From Planctomycetaceae bacterium (GTDB lineage: Bacteria > Planctomycetota > Planctomycetia > Pirellulales > Pirellulaceae): DNA of 19,196 nucleotides. The stretch is taken from the NCBI GenBank assembly GCA_018658605.1, contig JABHUV010000142.1:1-19196 (forward strand), read 5' to 3'. Under the pieces are notes generated by a model. The model had not been told where the DNA came from and did no database searches. It saw only the letters and a list, made by a program, of their open reading frames with translations. Position 1 is the stretch's first letter. Each line of letters starts with the position of its first letter. Of the stretch, positions 1 to 8,045 are shown one piece after another. A program made the translations under genes and the position numbers.

Positions 1-1173
1 GGAATCACTGGGCAACAACATGGCGTCGTATTAGTCGACCAAAATCTGCAATGCGTCACACCCTATATCAACTGGCAAGACCGCCGTGGGGAATTGTCTG
101 CAAGCGACCTAGATGGTAACCATAACACATTTATCGATTTTGCTCACGGTCTTATCGGTACCAATGCACAACAGCGGAATGGCTGCCAACTAGCAACGGG
201 TTATATGGGCTGCACGCTCGCTTGGTTACATCACTATGATCGTTTGCCTAGTGGCGATAACACTGCCGCCTTTATTATGGACTATGTCGCGGCAACATTT
301 GCTGCAAGTCGAATAGTCAGCAGTCCGAGTAGTGCAGCCAGCAGTGGCATTTTTGACATACATCAACAAGCTTGGAACTTAAACGCCATCAACGCCTTGG
401 GACTATCTTCAGATGTTTTTCCTGCGATCGGCAAAGCTACTGACGTGCTTGGTACTCTCAGCGAAGAATGGGCGACGACCATGCACTTGCCAGAGGGCAT
501 TCCAGTCTTCGTGCCCAGCGGCGATAATCAATCGAGTTTTGTCGGCACCGTAACGGATTCCAAAACACAATTGCTTATCAACGTCGGAACGGGCGGACAA
601 GTTGCTATGTACAGCGAGATCGCCGCATACCATCCGGATTTAGAAATACGACCATTTCCATTGGGTGGGTATTTGCTCGTAAACGCGGGGTTGTGTGGGG
701 GCCGAAGTTTTGCAGAACTCGAAAGATTTTTCGCAACAACCATAGGGGAGTTCACCGGCAGTATCCCAAGTGAAAGTTTGTTTAATCAAATGTGTGAACT
801 AGCTAGCGAGGTTCCCGCCGGATCCAACGGTTTGCGATGCTCACCGTTATTCACCGGCACACGCAGTCGCCCGGAACTACGAGCTTCTTGGGAGAACGTT
901 GGACTAGATAATTTTACCGCAGGACATCTTATTCGAGCATTGCTGGAGGGTATGGCTCGAGTGTTTGGCGACGGATATGCAATGATGAAAGAGGTTACAG
1001 GATGCGAAATGACTCACATTGTCTGTGCAGGAAACGGTTTGCGCGAAAATGCTCTGCTCCGTGAATGCGTTGAGCTAGAACTTCAGTTGCCACTACAGAT
1101 AACCGCCGCGCAAGAAGAAGCTAGCATCGGTGCAGCTATGATCGCAGCCACCGGACTGGAGTCCGAGGGCTGA
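1..1173 (+). CDS. FGGY-family carbohydrate kinase, sedoheptulokinase-like (5' end outside window)
   Basis: The frame is open from base 1 to a TGA at 1171-1173, so 390 C-terminal residues are visible and the N-terminal phosphate-binding loop lies to the left of the window. The first visible residues, GITGQQHG, and the following INWQDRR are the conserved FGGY N-domain motifs. SGDNQSSF (Asp codon at 523-525) matches the position of the family's catalytic base, and LLINVGTGG and CAGNGLRENALL match the C-terminal ATP-binding domain. The stretch ATGYMGCTLAWL, the spacing to MDYVAA and the QAWN motif resemble sedoheptulokinase more than xylulokinase or glycerol kinase. That enzyme makes sedoheptulose 7-phosphate from ATP and sedoheptulose in the cytoplasm. 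The FGGY family call is firm; the substrate is inferred from remembered similarity. A TTG at 94 could be taken for a start, but the homologous motifs upstream show it is internal. The gene converges on the sulfatase gene. Confidence 0.85.
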   Translation, partial: GITGQQHGVVLVDQNLQCVTPYINWQDRRGELSASDLDGNHNTFIDFAHGLIGTNAQQRNGCQLATGYMGCTLAWLHHYDRLPSGDNTAAFIMDYVAATFAASRIVSSPSSAASSGIFDIHQQAWNLNAINALGLSSDVFPAIGKATDVLGTLSEEWATTMHLPEGIPVFVPSGDNQSSFVGTVTDSKTQLLINVGTGGQVAMYSEIAAYHPDLEIRPFPLGGYLLVNAGLCGGRSFAELERFFATTIGEFTGSIPSESLFNQMCELASEVPAGSNGLRCSPLFTGTRSRPELRASWENVGLDNFTAGHLIRALLEGMARVFGDGYAMMKEVTGCEMTHIVCAGNGLRENALLRECVELELQLPLQITAAQEEASIGAAMIAATGLESEG

Positions 1174-1201
1174 GGGACGGACTACTGAAAATCGATCATC
1201 C

Positions 1202-1222
1202 ATCACCACCTCTAACGGTGAT
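1202..1222. other. Short inverted repeat between converging stop codons
   Basis: ATCACC (1202-1207) and GGTGAT (1217-1222) are perfect inverted copies around a 9-base loop. The hairpin overlaps the TAG stop of the double sulfatase (1212-1214) and lies 28 bases after the kinase stop. There is no T-run on either side, so it is at best a weak bidirectional transcription stop and may be chance. Confidence 0.2.
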
Positions 1223-3983
1223 CCCAATGGCTATATAAAACGTCCGTTAAGCGTTTCACAATATCTGGATTTGTTTTCGCTAAATTATCGAGTTCGTGTG
1301 GGTCTATTGTCAAATTGTATAATTGCGGATCTGCCGCTTTGTCGACATGGGTTGCTTTATATCGATTCACGATGCCGTCATAACTCAACAACAACTTGTA
1401 GTCACCTTGGATAACCCAGCGATAAAGTAACGTCTTGTTGATGTCATCCAAATCGATAATGTCATGCGCATAGGATTCACCAAACAGAGATTGATGGCCA
1501 GCAATAGTGTTTTGAGCGACGGCAACGAGATTTTTGCCAGCCATCGCCGAAGTTGGCTGCGAGCCACAAATTTCTAAAATAGTTGGCACAATATCAATAC
1601 TACTCACAAGTTGTCCCCGCATTCCAGGCCTCACGTGGCCGGGCCACCGCACCATTATCGGCGTGCGCGTACCGCCTTCGTTAGCGGTCTGTTTCGAGCG
1701 GGGAGCATATTGAGTCCTCCAGCCTGCTGGCAGTTTCATGTCTGGCGTCCGTTGAATCCAGCCATTGTCGGTCACATAAATAATCACCGTATCCTTACGC
1801 AATCCCTGTTGATCAACAAAACCGAGGAGCTCACCACAGGTTTCATCGAACCAATCACACATGGCGTAGTACTTTGCTAGTTGCACCGACCGTTGTCCAT
1901 CATTGTACTTATCTAAGATTCGTTTTGGGGGATTGTGTGGAGTGTGTGGCAGGAACGGCGCGTACCAGACAAAAAACGGCTTCTCTTTTGACTGGGCTTC
2001 TTCAATAAATTCTTTAACTGGCGCCAAACCTTCACGTCCAATCTTGAGCCCCAAGTCACCGTGCCGACCACCCCGCGTTGGATCGCCATGAGTCATTCCA
2101 TGCGTAAAGCCAGCGCGACTGTAGTGACCTTCCCACCACTTGCCGCTCTGATGGCTCAGATATCCTTGCTCGCTTAATAATTGCGGGACAGTTGCATGTT
2201 TATCAATATTTGCAATCAGTTTATTTCGTAGTGCCTGATATTCGCCAGGCTTTGCACCGGGTCCTAGCGGCGCTGGATCATTACCGACGATGTGGTGTTG
2301 ATGCGGGTACAAGCCCGTAATCAATGTGGCCAATGAACTGCGACATAATGCCTGCGGAACATAACCGCGTTTAAATGTAGCGCTTTCTCGAGCGAGCTGG
2401 TCTAGGTGCGGTGTTTGAATTACTGGATGTGCCATGAACCCGTAATCGGTAAACGCTTGGTCGTCTGAAATTAACAAAATCACATTTGGCTGAAAGGACG
2501 CTTTAGGTGGACTCGGTTTTCGAAGTGGTACAACGGGCGGCTTCTGGGCGGGTGGTTTTTTGGCCGCCCGTAAATCAGCCCGCGTGGGAATTAGCTCATG
2601 GCTGTATTCACCACCATAGGATTCTCTCAAGACCGCATTTCGCTTCCGCATTTGTTGCAAACGATCTTGATGCTCGGGGTCCTTAGCCAGATTCCGCAAC
2701 TGATCAGGATCTGTTTGCAAGTCATGCAAAAACTCGAAATCATTCTCAAAATAACTCGCATAAACCCAACGCTGCCCTCTAACACCTTCCCATTTTGGGA
2801 TGCGGCCAGGTACGTGAAACAGATGTTCACAAAAGAAATCCTGACGCCAGGAATTTAATCGTCGCCCAGCAACTAATGTATTCAACTCGCGGCCTTGGTA
2901 TTGTTCCGGCAAATCGATCCCGGCAGCCGCCACAAAGGTACTCGCAAGATCTATATTCAACACGACCTCGTCGCGAACCTGCGGTTTGAGATCACCACGC
3001 GGATCATGGATAATCAATGGGACCCGCAGCGACTCTTCGTAATGAGACCATTTTCCAGCAAAGCCTCGCTGGCCCATGTAATAACCATTATCGCCGGTGT
3101 ATATAACAATTGTATTTTCAGCTAGGCCTGCCTTTTCAAGTGCTGCCGCCACTCTGCCCACCACGTGGTCAATTCCGCTGAGCATGCGATAATACGAACG
3201 TATGTTTTTATCATATTTTTCGGCTGTGTCCCAACGCCAAAAATACCGTTCGCGATTTAGGCTCGTGCGAAGAAATTCCGGTTGGCTTGCAAATATGGCT
3301 GGATCCGAAAGACGTGGCGGAGGGATCTCACCATCACGGTACATTCCATCAACAACTTTGGGCCAAGGAAAATGGTCAACTTTATCTCCATCTTCCGCAT
3401 GAGTTGCATTGAAGCTAATTGACAACATGAACGGCGCATCACCGCTACTCTGAATAAACTCAATGGCCGCATCCCCTGCTAGTTGAGTCGTATGGCGCAG
3501 CGTACCGTCGGGCTGCTTTTTAAAATAAGGCCCGCGGTTTATTGGTCGGAAGAAGTCAAAAGCCTGATCGGTTCCACCCTGGAATCCAACTCCAAACTTA
3601 CCCACAAAACCTGTGCGATAGCCGTTTGCTTTGAGTACCGCTGGGTAACTGTTCTTTACAAGGTCTTGAGCGATCGGAGGAGTACCGAAGGTATAGTGAT
3701 GGGTGCGTTCGACAAGTCCCGTAAAAATAGACGCGCGGCTCGCCGCACAAATAGAAGTCGTGACAAACGCATTTGTAAATCGAGTGCCGGCAGCAGCGAG
3801 TTTGTCGATATTGGGTGTTTTTGTTATCGGGTGTCCATAGCAACCAAGTTGGTCATTGCGCTGATCATCCGCTAGGAAAAATACAATATTAGGCTTTTTC
3901 GCAGCTAGCAGTGAATAACCACTGCTAGTGACAAACACAAAAACGCACAACGCATATAACAACCGCTTATAGAAACTAGACAT
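1212..3983 (-). CDS. Exported protein with two tandem sulfatase domains
   Basis: One unbroken frame encodes two full sulfatase (alkaline phosphatase superfamily) modules, 923 residues from the chosen ATG; a single sulfatase is usually about 450-550. That ATG is chosen because it begins a normal Sec signal (MSSFYKRLL, then a hydrophobic stretch ending near SLLAA). The frame also allows an ATG at 4058, which adds 25 residues that do not look like a signal; neither start has a clear ribosome site. Module 1 (about 29-455) has metal ligands in LADDQ (Asp39, Asp40) and TGDNG, and a canonical formylglycine motif CAASR (Cys79, Arg83). A Pro/Lys-rich linker (about 465-497) leads to module 2 (about 497-923) with SDDQ, TDNG and PFLPHTPH, but the Cys547 motif reads CRSSL. 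The usual GKWH is GKFG in module 1 and GKWW in module 2. It probably removes sulfate esters from a polysaccharide outside the cytoplasm, if a formylglycine-generating enzyme elsewhere activates it. It is the last gene of the minus-strand run, 111 bases after the oxidoreductase. Confidence 0.9.
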   Translation of the reverse strand: MSSFYKRLLYALCVFVFVTSSGYSLLAAKKPNIVFFLADDQRNDQLGCYGHPITKTPNIDKLAAAGTRFTNAFVTTSICAASRASIFTGLVERTHHYTFGTPPIAQDLVKNSYPAVLKANGYRTGFVGKFGVGFQGGTDQAFDFFRPINRGPYFKKQPDGTLRHTTQLAGDAAIEFIQSSGDAPFMLSISFNATHAEDGDKVDHFPWPKVVDGMYRDGEIPPPRLSDPAIFASQPEFLRTSLNRERYFWRWDTAEKYDKNIRSYYRMLSGIDHVVGRVAAALEKAGLAENTIVIYTGDNGYYMGQRGFAGKWSHYEESLRVPLIIHDPRGDLKPQVRDEVVLNIDLASTFVAAAGIDLPEQYQGRELNTLVAGRRLNSWRQDFFCEHLFHVPGRIPKWEGVRGQRWVYASYFENDFEFLHDLQTDPDQLRNLAKDPEHQDRLQQMRKRNAVLRESYGGEYSHELIPTRADLRAAKKPPAQKPPVVPLRKPSPPKASFQPNVILLISDDQAFTDYGFMAHPVIQTPHLDQLARESATFKRGYVPQALCRSSLATLITGLYPHQHHIVGNDPAPLGPGAKPGEYQALRNKLIANIDKHATVPQLLSEQGYLSHQSGKWWEGHYSRAGFTHGMTHGDPTRGGRHGDLGLKIGREGLAPVKEFIEEAQSKEKPFFVWYAPFLPHTPHNPPKRILDKYNDGQRSVQLAKYYAMCDWFDETCGELLGFVDQQGLRKDTVIIYVTDNGWIQRTPDMKLPAGWRTQYAPRSKQTANEGGTRTPIMVRWPGHVRPGMRGQLVSSIDIVPTILEICGSQPTSAMAGKNLVAVAQNTIAGHQSLFGESYAHDIIDLDDINKTLLYRWVIQGDYKLLLSYDGIVNRYKATHVDKAADPQLYNLTIDPHELDNLAKTNPDIVKRLTDVLYSHWDHR

Positions 3984-4094
3984 TTCGCTTGTACTGGCAA
4001 TGAATGCCGGCTCCTTGTTTGAATTACATAATCCGCATGTGCAGTCGTTCTCTATCATCTACAAAGACACACAAATCATTCGCTGCTTGAGACG

Positions 4095-5396
4095 TTAGCG
4101 AATCGTGAGACGTTCTTCCCAGCCTTCATGATATTCTCGCTTCCAGAGTGCGGCTGCTTCTTTATCGCCAAGCACGCGCCCCGTTTCTGTATCACAATCT
4201 ATCACTCGACCAACACGGTGAGCAATGTTCCCTAAATGACAGAGCAGGGTACTGCGGTGTCCGATCTCGATTTCAGCGTTTAACTTGGAGCAATCTCCAG
4301 CTTGAATGCTCTTGATGAGGTTATCCACATGTTCTGGCTGACCTTGGCCGCTACTGGCAGTCTTAACCTCTTTGTTACTGCCGTCCTTAACCGTATATCC
4401 ACCGGCGCTGTGGAATTCGAGAGAGCCTTTATCACCATAAACGGTAACAAATCCGTTACCATTTCGATTGCAACTGCTGCCTAACCAAGTCACATGCCCT
4501 TTGTCACCGAATTCATAAGAAACAGCATTGGTATCTGGGGTTTGCTGGTCATCGTCGAAGTAGTAACGATCACCAGTGGAAGTAACACGAGTTGGGAATT
4601 CTGCTTGCAGCGCCCAACGTGCCATGTCTAAGGTGTGGATCCCATTATTACCAAGTTCGCCATTGCCATAATGCCAGAACCAGTGCCAATTGTAATGCAC
4701 ACGATTGTCGACATAGGGTTGTCGCGGAGCGGGACCTTGCCAGCGTTCATAATCAATATGTGCTGGGACTTCCGCTGGTTTGCCTGTACCAATACTGCCA
4801 CGTTGGCTGAAGTAATAACAGTTCACCGCATGTACTTTTCCAATGCCACCGCTGTGAATCAACTCCATCCCTTCGATAATCGCGGGACTGCTGCGACGTT
4901 GGGTACCAATCTGAACACACACGTTATTTTTACGAGCCGCGGCAATTTGTTGTTCACCTTCCCAAGGATTTTGGCAACACGGTTTTTCAACATACACATG
5001 TTTACCAGCTTCTGCTGCAACGATAGTAGCGGGGGCGTGCCAATGGTTTGGTGCGGCACACACCAAAATATCAATTTCGTCATCCGCAATAATATCTTCC
5101 CACTTGGTAATCGCCTTGGGTGTATATCCAACGGCTCCTTGGACTAGCTTTGCAGCACTAGCAGCTCGCTGGCTATCCACATCGCACACGTACTTCACAA
5201 CTACATCCGCATGTTTAGCAAACGTATCCACCAAACTCCGGCCACGTTGCATCCCCATTACGCCAACGACGAGTTTACCATCTGCTTGTTTTGCATTTAC
5301 CGTGGTCGATGCAACCGCAGTTGTGGCCACAGCACTCGCTGCTAAAAAATCGCGCCGCGGCATATTTTGTTGGGACGTGTTATTCAGTTTTTTCAT
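4095..5396 (-). CDS. Tat-exported Gfo/Idh/MocA-family oxidoreductase
   Basis: The product has 433 residues. A twin-arginine signal (PRRDFLAAS, residues 13-21, then an Ala-rich hydrophobic stretch to about 35) indicates export in folded form with its cofactor. The Rossmann-type NAD(P) domain follows (about 41-160), with a loosely spaced Gly motif (VGVMGMQRG), the CAAPNHWH segment and the family hallmark EKP (137-139). The C-terminal Gfo/Idh/MocA domain carries GNNGIHTLDMARWAL (249-263), whose His254 lies where members have the catalytic His. Such enzymes oxidise or reduce sugars, inositols or their glycosides; some bacterial members act as glycosidases through an oxidation step. The substrate cannot be read from the sequence. 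The ATG at 5396 has AGGCAGGAAG directly upstream. The gene lies between the DUF1501 gene (66 bases upstream) and the double sulfatase, which supports a role in carbohydrate breakdown. Confidence 0.92.
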   Translation of the reverse strand: MKKLNNTSQQNMPRRDFLAASAVATTAVASTTVNAKQADGKLVVGVMGMQRGRSLVDTFAKHADVVVKYVCDVDSQRAASAAKLVQGAVGYTPKAITKWEDIIADDEIDILVCAAPNHWHAPATIVAAEAGKHVYVEKPCCQNPWEGEQQIAAARKNNVCVQIGTQRRSSPAIIEGMELIHSGGIGKVHAVNCYYFSQRGSIGTGKPAEVPAHIDYERWQGPAPRQPYVDNRVHYNWHWFWHYGNGELGNNGIHTLDMARWALQAEFPTRVTSTGDRYYFDDDQQTPDTNAVSYEFGDKGHVTWLGSSCNRNGNGFVTVYGDKGSLEFHSAGGYTVKDGSNKEVKTASSGQGQPEHVDNLIKSIQAGDCSKLNAEIEIGHRSTLLCHLGNIAHRVGRVIDCDTETGRVLGDKEAAALWKREYHEGWEERLTIR

Positions 5397-5462
5397 CTTC
5401 CTGCCTCGAGTTAATAGCTCAAAATATTTTTTTATAGGAACGCAATCACTAAATGGGTCACA

Positions 5463-6806
5463 TTAACCCATCAGTTCGCGGATTGGCGTCGGGTCACTAA
5501 CAATATGTGTAGGCCTGCCCTGTGGAGTATACAGCAGTTTGGCAGGGTCTATACCAAGTTTAGCATAAACCGTAGATACAAAATTTTCGGGGCTCTTTAC
5601 ATTTTCAAAGGCGGAATAGCCCTTACGGTCTGTGGCACCGACAACAACACCACCCGGAGTGCCGCCACCTGCCATTAACACACTCATCGCATTAGCCCAG
5701 TGATCCCGACCGGCAGTCGTTTGACCCGACAAGGTTGACAGCTTTGGGGTCCGTCCGAATTCACCCAAGGCTAACACCAATGTATCTTCCAGCATTCCGC
5801 GTTCATCTAGGTCTTCAATGAGCGTCGCTACCGTTTGGTCCCAGGGCGGCAATCGCGTACCTAGTGCGCCAAACAAATTCGAATGGCTATCCCAACCACC
5901 GTCGTAGACGGTGACAAACGGTACGCCTGCTTCGACCAGTCGACGCGCAAGTAAGCATCGTTGGCCGAATGAGTTACGATAATATCGATCCCGCATTTCG
6001 TCCGGTTCTAGCGAAATATCAAAAGCTCGCTGTGCCTCCGGTGATGTAACTAAATTCAGCCCTTGTTCATAATAATCATCTAAGGCCGCAGCCGGATCGC
6101 CGGACGATGCATTATTTAAACGCTGCATTTTATCAAGTAACACTCGAACATCGCGTCGCGATTGAAAATCACCGTCGGTTAGACCTTTAGGTATGGCAAC
6201 ATCGCGCACTCGAAAATTCGATTGGTGGGGATCATCCGCAACAACAAACGGCGCATGATTGGCACCAAGGAAGTTAGGACCGCCACTACGCGACATGCGG
6301 GGCATCGAAAAGTAGTTGGGCAGATTGTTTTGACCACCTAATTCGTGACTAACCACCGATCCCATGCTCGGGTGGAAACTAACAAATGCTCCACATCCCA
6401 CGGGAATACGCGGCGGAGCACCGGTTGTCATATAGTGATTGCCGGCTCCATGATTCCCTTGGTTGTGGCGGATGGAACGAATCATCGCATATTTATCACT
6501 AATCGCGGCTAAGCGTTTCATGTGTTCCGAGTAATGGATGCTGGTGTTACAAGTCGCGACCGTACCAAAATCACCTCGGATTTCGGCCGGAGCATCGGGT
6601 TTGGGATCAAACGTTTCAAAATGCGTGGGGCCACCATCCATCCAAATCAAAATACAACGTTTAGCCGACTGTCGACGCGGGCCATCGGCTACTGCAACAG
6701 TTTGATTGCGCAATGCGTTTACTAAGCCACCACCAAATAGACCGCCCAAGCCTAATTTAAGAGAATGGCGCCGAGTAATTCCGGCACAGTTCGAATATTT
6801 ATTCAT
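5463..6806 (-). CDS. DUF1501 protein with Tat signal (copy A)
   Basis: The product has 447 residues from the ATG at 6806. A longer frame begins at a TTG (6821), but the ATG gives a compact twin-arginine leader (ITRRHSLKLGLGG, Arg12-Arg13) and is preferred; neither has a good ribosome site. DUF1501 motifs in order are MDGGPTHFETFDPKPDAP, GGWDSH (about 303-308), GEFGRTP (about 348-354) and GRDHW (about 366-370). The family belongs to the alkaline phosphatase/sulfatase clan by fold and is greatly expanded in Planctomycetes, but its reaction is not established. Copy A ends with TPQGRPTHIVSDPTPIRELMG, like copy C, so both belong to the same subtype. It lies upstream of the Gfo/Idh/MocA and sulfatase genes and probably shares their transcript, unlike the other copies, which are near the DUF1549/DUF1553 gene. 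Confidence 0.92.
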   Translation of the reverse strand: MNKYSNCAGITRRHSLKLGLGGLFGGGLVNALRNQTVAVADGPRRQSAKRCILIWMDGGPTHFETFDPKPDAPAEIRGDFGTVATCNTSIHYSEHMKRLAAISDKYAMIRSIRHNQGNHGAGNHYMTTGAPPRIPVGCGAFVSFHPSMGSVVSHELGGQNNLPNYFSMPRMSRSGGPNFLGANHAPFVVADDPHQSNFRVRDVAIPKGLTDGDFQSRRDVRVLLDKMQRLNNASSGDPAAALDDYYEQGLNLVTSPEAQRAFDISLEPDEMRDRYYRNSFGQRCLLARRLVEAGVPFVTVYDGGWDSHSNLFGALGTRLPPWDQTVATLIEDLDERGMLEDTLVLALGEFGRTPKLSTLSGQTTAGRDHWANAMSVLMAGGGTPGGVVVGATDRKGYSAFENVKSPENFVSTVYAKLGIDPAKLLYTPQGRPTHIVSDPTPIRELMG

Positions 6807-6855
6807 GATTTTTTTTGCCAATAGCTTGTAAAGACGATTGGGGATCTCTCTCTAT

Positions 6856-6861
6856 ATAATA
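6856..6861 (-). promoter_or_regulatory. Possible -10 element upstream of DUF1501 copy A
   Basis: Read on the minus strand this AT-rich site is TATTAT within GATATTATATAG, about 50 bases before the ATG at 6806. It lies in a 151-base gap, the largest between the SMP-30-like gene and the next gene, so a promoter here is reasonable. No convincing -35 box was found at normal spacing, so this is a weak guess. Confidence 0.2.
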
Positions 6862-6957
6862 TCGGATAATCCGCCGCTGGGCGAAGGTTAATCCTGCACG
6901 TATTTTCCAAATTCATTCCCCATTAGGACTATTTGGACGTTATCTACCAAAACTTTA

Positions 6958-7956
6958 CTACTCTGCTTTGGGCCACAAAGCATACCCCGCAACCTTGGTG
7001 CGCACTTGCCACAATGTCTTTCCAGCGGTGATATATAGCGTTTTCATGTCCGAGCCGCCAAAACAGCAGTTGGTAATCATATCCTCGGGAACTTTGATTA
7101 CTTCCAACAGCTTACCTGCTGGAGAAAACACATAGACACCAGCGGTATTGTCGAGGTTTTGTAGTGGGTATTTTCGGTTCGCTCCGGCGGTCACATATAA
7201 GTTGCCGCCACTATCCATGCACATACCATCGCCGCCACGACCTGCGCCAAAATCATGTAATTCGCGCGGTTTACCGGTCGCGAGTCCTGCGTCATCTAAA
7301 GTAAACGCCCACAGCTTTCGTTGCGGCACAGTTGGGTTGTTGTCGACGACATAAAGCGTTTTTTCGTCTTGTGTGATTGAGATGCCATTCGGGCGAGAGA
7401 CTGTTTTATTATCCAGAATACGAACTAAGCCTGTACCATCTGAATTCACTCGATAAACACCTTCTACTTTCAGCTCTAGCATACTGCGATCAGGGGAATA
7501 ATATGGATCGGTAAAGTAGATTCGGCCAGATTTATCAATACATAAGTCATTGAGGCTGTTGAAGCGATCGCCTTCATAGTTATCCACTATAACCGTCTGC
7601 TTTTTGCTGATTGGATCAATACGAACCAATCGTCGCCCACCGAGGCCACCTTTTTCATTCCCTTGGCATGCAATCAAGAACCCATGAGCATCAAACATCA
7701 GTCCGTTTGATCGACCACTGGGGTTTAAAAAGGTATCCGCCACGGCGGCCCCAGGTGCTAAACGTAAAATGCGATTGTTTTGGATGTCGGTATAGAATAC
7801 TGAGCCATCGCGATGATAGGCAGGTCCTTCTGTAAATACCAATTCGTTTACGGAAGTCACCTCTGATTCGACGATGCTCGATTCTTGAGCCCCAAGTGAA
7901 TACCAAGAACACACACTCAACAACACCGCCAACACACTTATTTTTTTGATCATCAT
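6958..7956 (-). CDS. SMP-30/gluconolactonase-like exported protein
   Basis: The product has 332 residues from the ATG at 7956. The frame also opens at a TTG (7962), but AGAGGA (7963-7968) sits 6 bases before the ATG and touches the TTG, so the ATG is the better start. A Sec signal (MIKKISVLAVLLSV, cleavage probably near SLGAQ) is followed by a six-bladed beta-propeller of the SMP-30/gluconolaconase/LRE type. The usual metal ligands are visible: Glu43 in TEGPAYH, Asn136 in SLNDL, Asn190 in RPNGIS and Asp243 in GGDGMCMD. Characterised relatives are Ca2+ or Zn2+ lactonases that open sugar lactones such as gluconolactone. The active site is intact, so lactonase activity is likely, though the substrate is unknown. 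Lying two genes from a Gfo/Idh/MocA enzyme, it could hydrolyse a lactone formed by sugar oxidation. Confidence 0.9.
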   Translation of the reverse strand: MMIKKISVLAVLLSVCSWYSLGAQESSIVESEVTSVNELVFTEGPAYHRDGSVFYTDIQNNRILRLAPGAAVADTFLNPSGRSNGLMFDAHGFLIACQGNEKGGLGGRRLVRIDPISKKQTVIVDNYEGDRFNSLNDLCIDKSGRIYFTDPYYSPDRSMLELKVEGVYRVNSDGTGLVRILDNKTVSRPNGISITQDEKTLYVVDNNPTVPQRKLWAFTLDDAGLATGKPRELHDFGAGRGGDGMCMDSGGNLYVTAGANRKYPLQNLDNTAGVYVFSPAGKLLEVIKVPEDMITNCCFGGSDMKTLYITAGKTLWQVRTKVAGYALWPKAE

Positions 7957-7972
7957 CGACAATCCTCTACAT

Positions 7973-7988
7973 TAAATAGACCTATTTA
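7973..7988. promoter_or_regulatory. Palindrome just upstream of the SMP-30-like gene
   Basis: TAAATAG (7973-7979) and CTATTTA (7982-7988) are perfect inverted copies with a 2-base centre. The site ends 4 bases before the ribosome binding site of the gene starting at 7956, a position where a repressor could bind. AT-rich palindromes also occur by chance, and I saw no second copy elsewhere in the window. Confidence 0.25.
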
Positions 7989-8045
7989 CATCACATCTAT
8001 TTTACAACGGATTGAGCGCCGATATTAGTAGTGCAGCGATGCGGA

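Noticed and set aside
3984..4058. The 25-residue N-terminal extension of the double sulfatase from the ATG at 4058
   Set aside because: It is Cys-rich and polar, would bury the signal peptide inside the protein, and has no ribosome site. I kept the later ATG, though the extension cannot be ruled out.
4635..5147. A 170-residue open frame on the plus strand inside the Gfo/Idh/MocA gene
   Set aside because: The opposite strand encodes an intact oxidoreductase with EKP and GNNGIH motifs; the antisense translation has no recognisable domain.
6906..6937. Inverted repeat TCCAAAT / ATTTGGA after the SMP-30-like gene, considered as a terminator
   Set aside because: The 7-base stem is AT-rich, the loop is 18 bases and no T-run follows on the minus strand, so it does not look like an intrinsic terminator.
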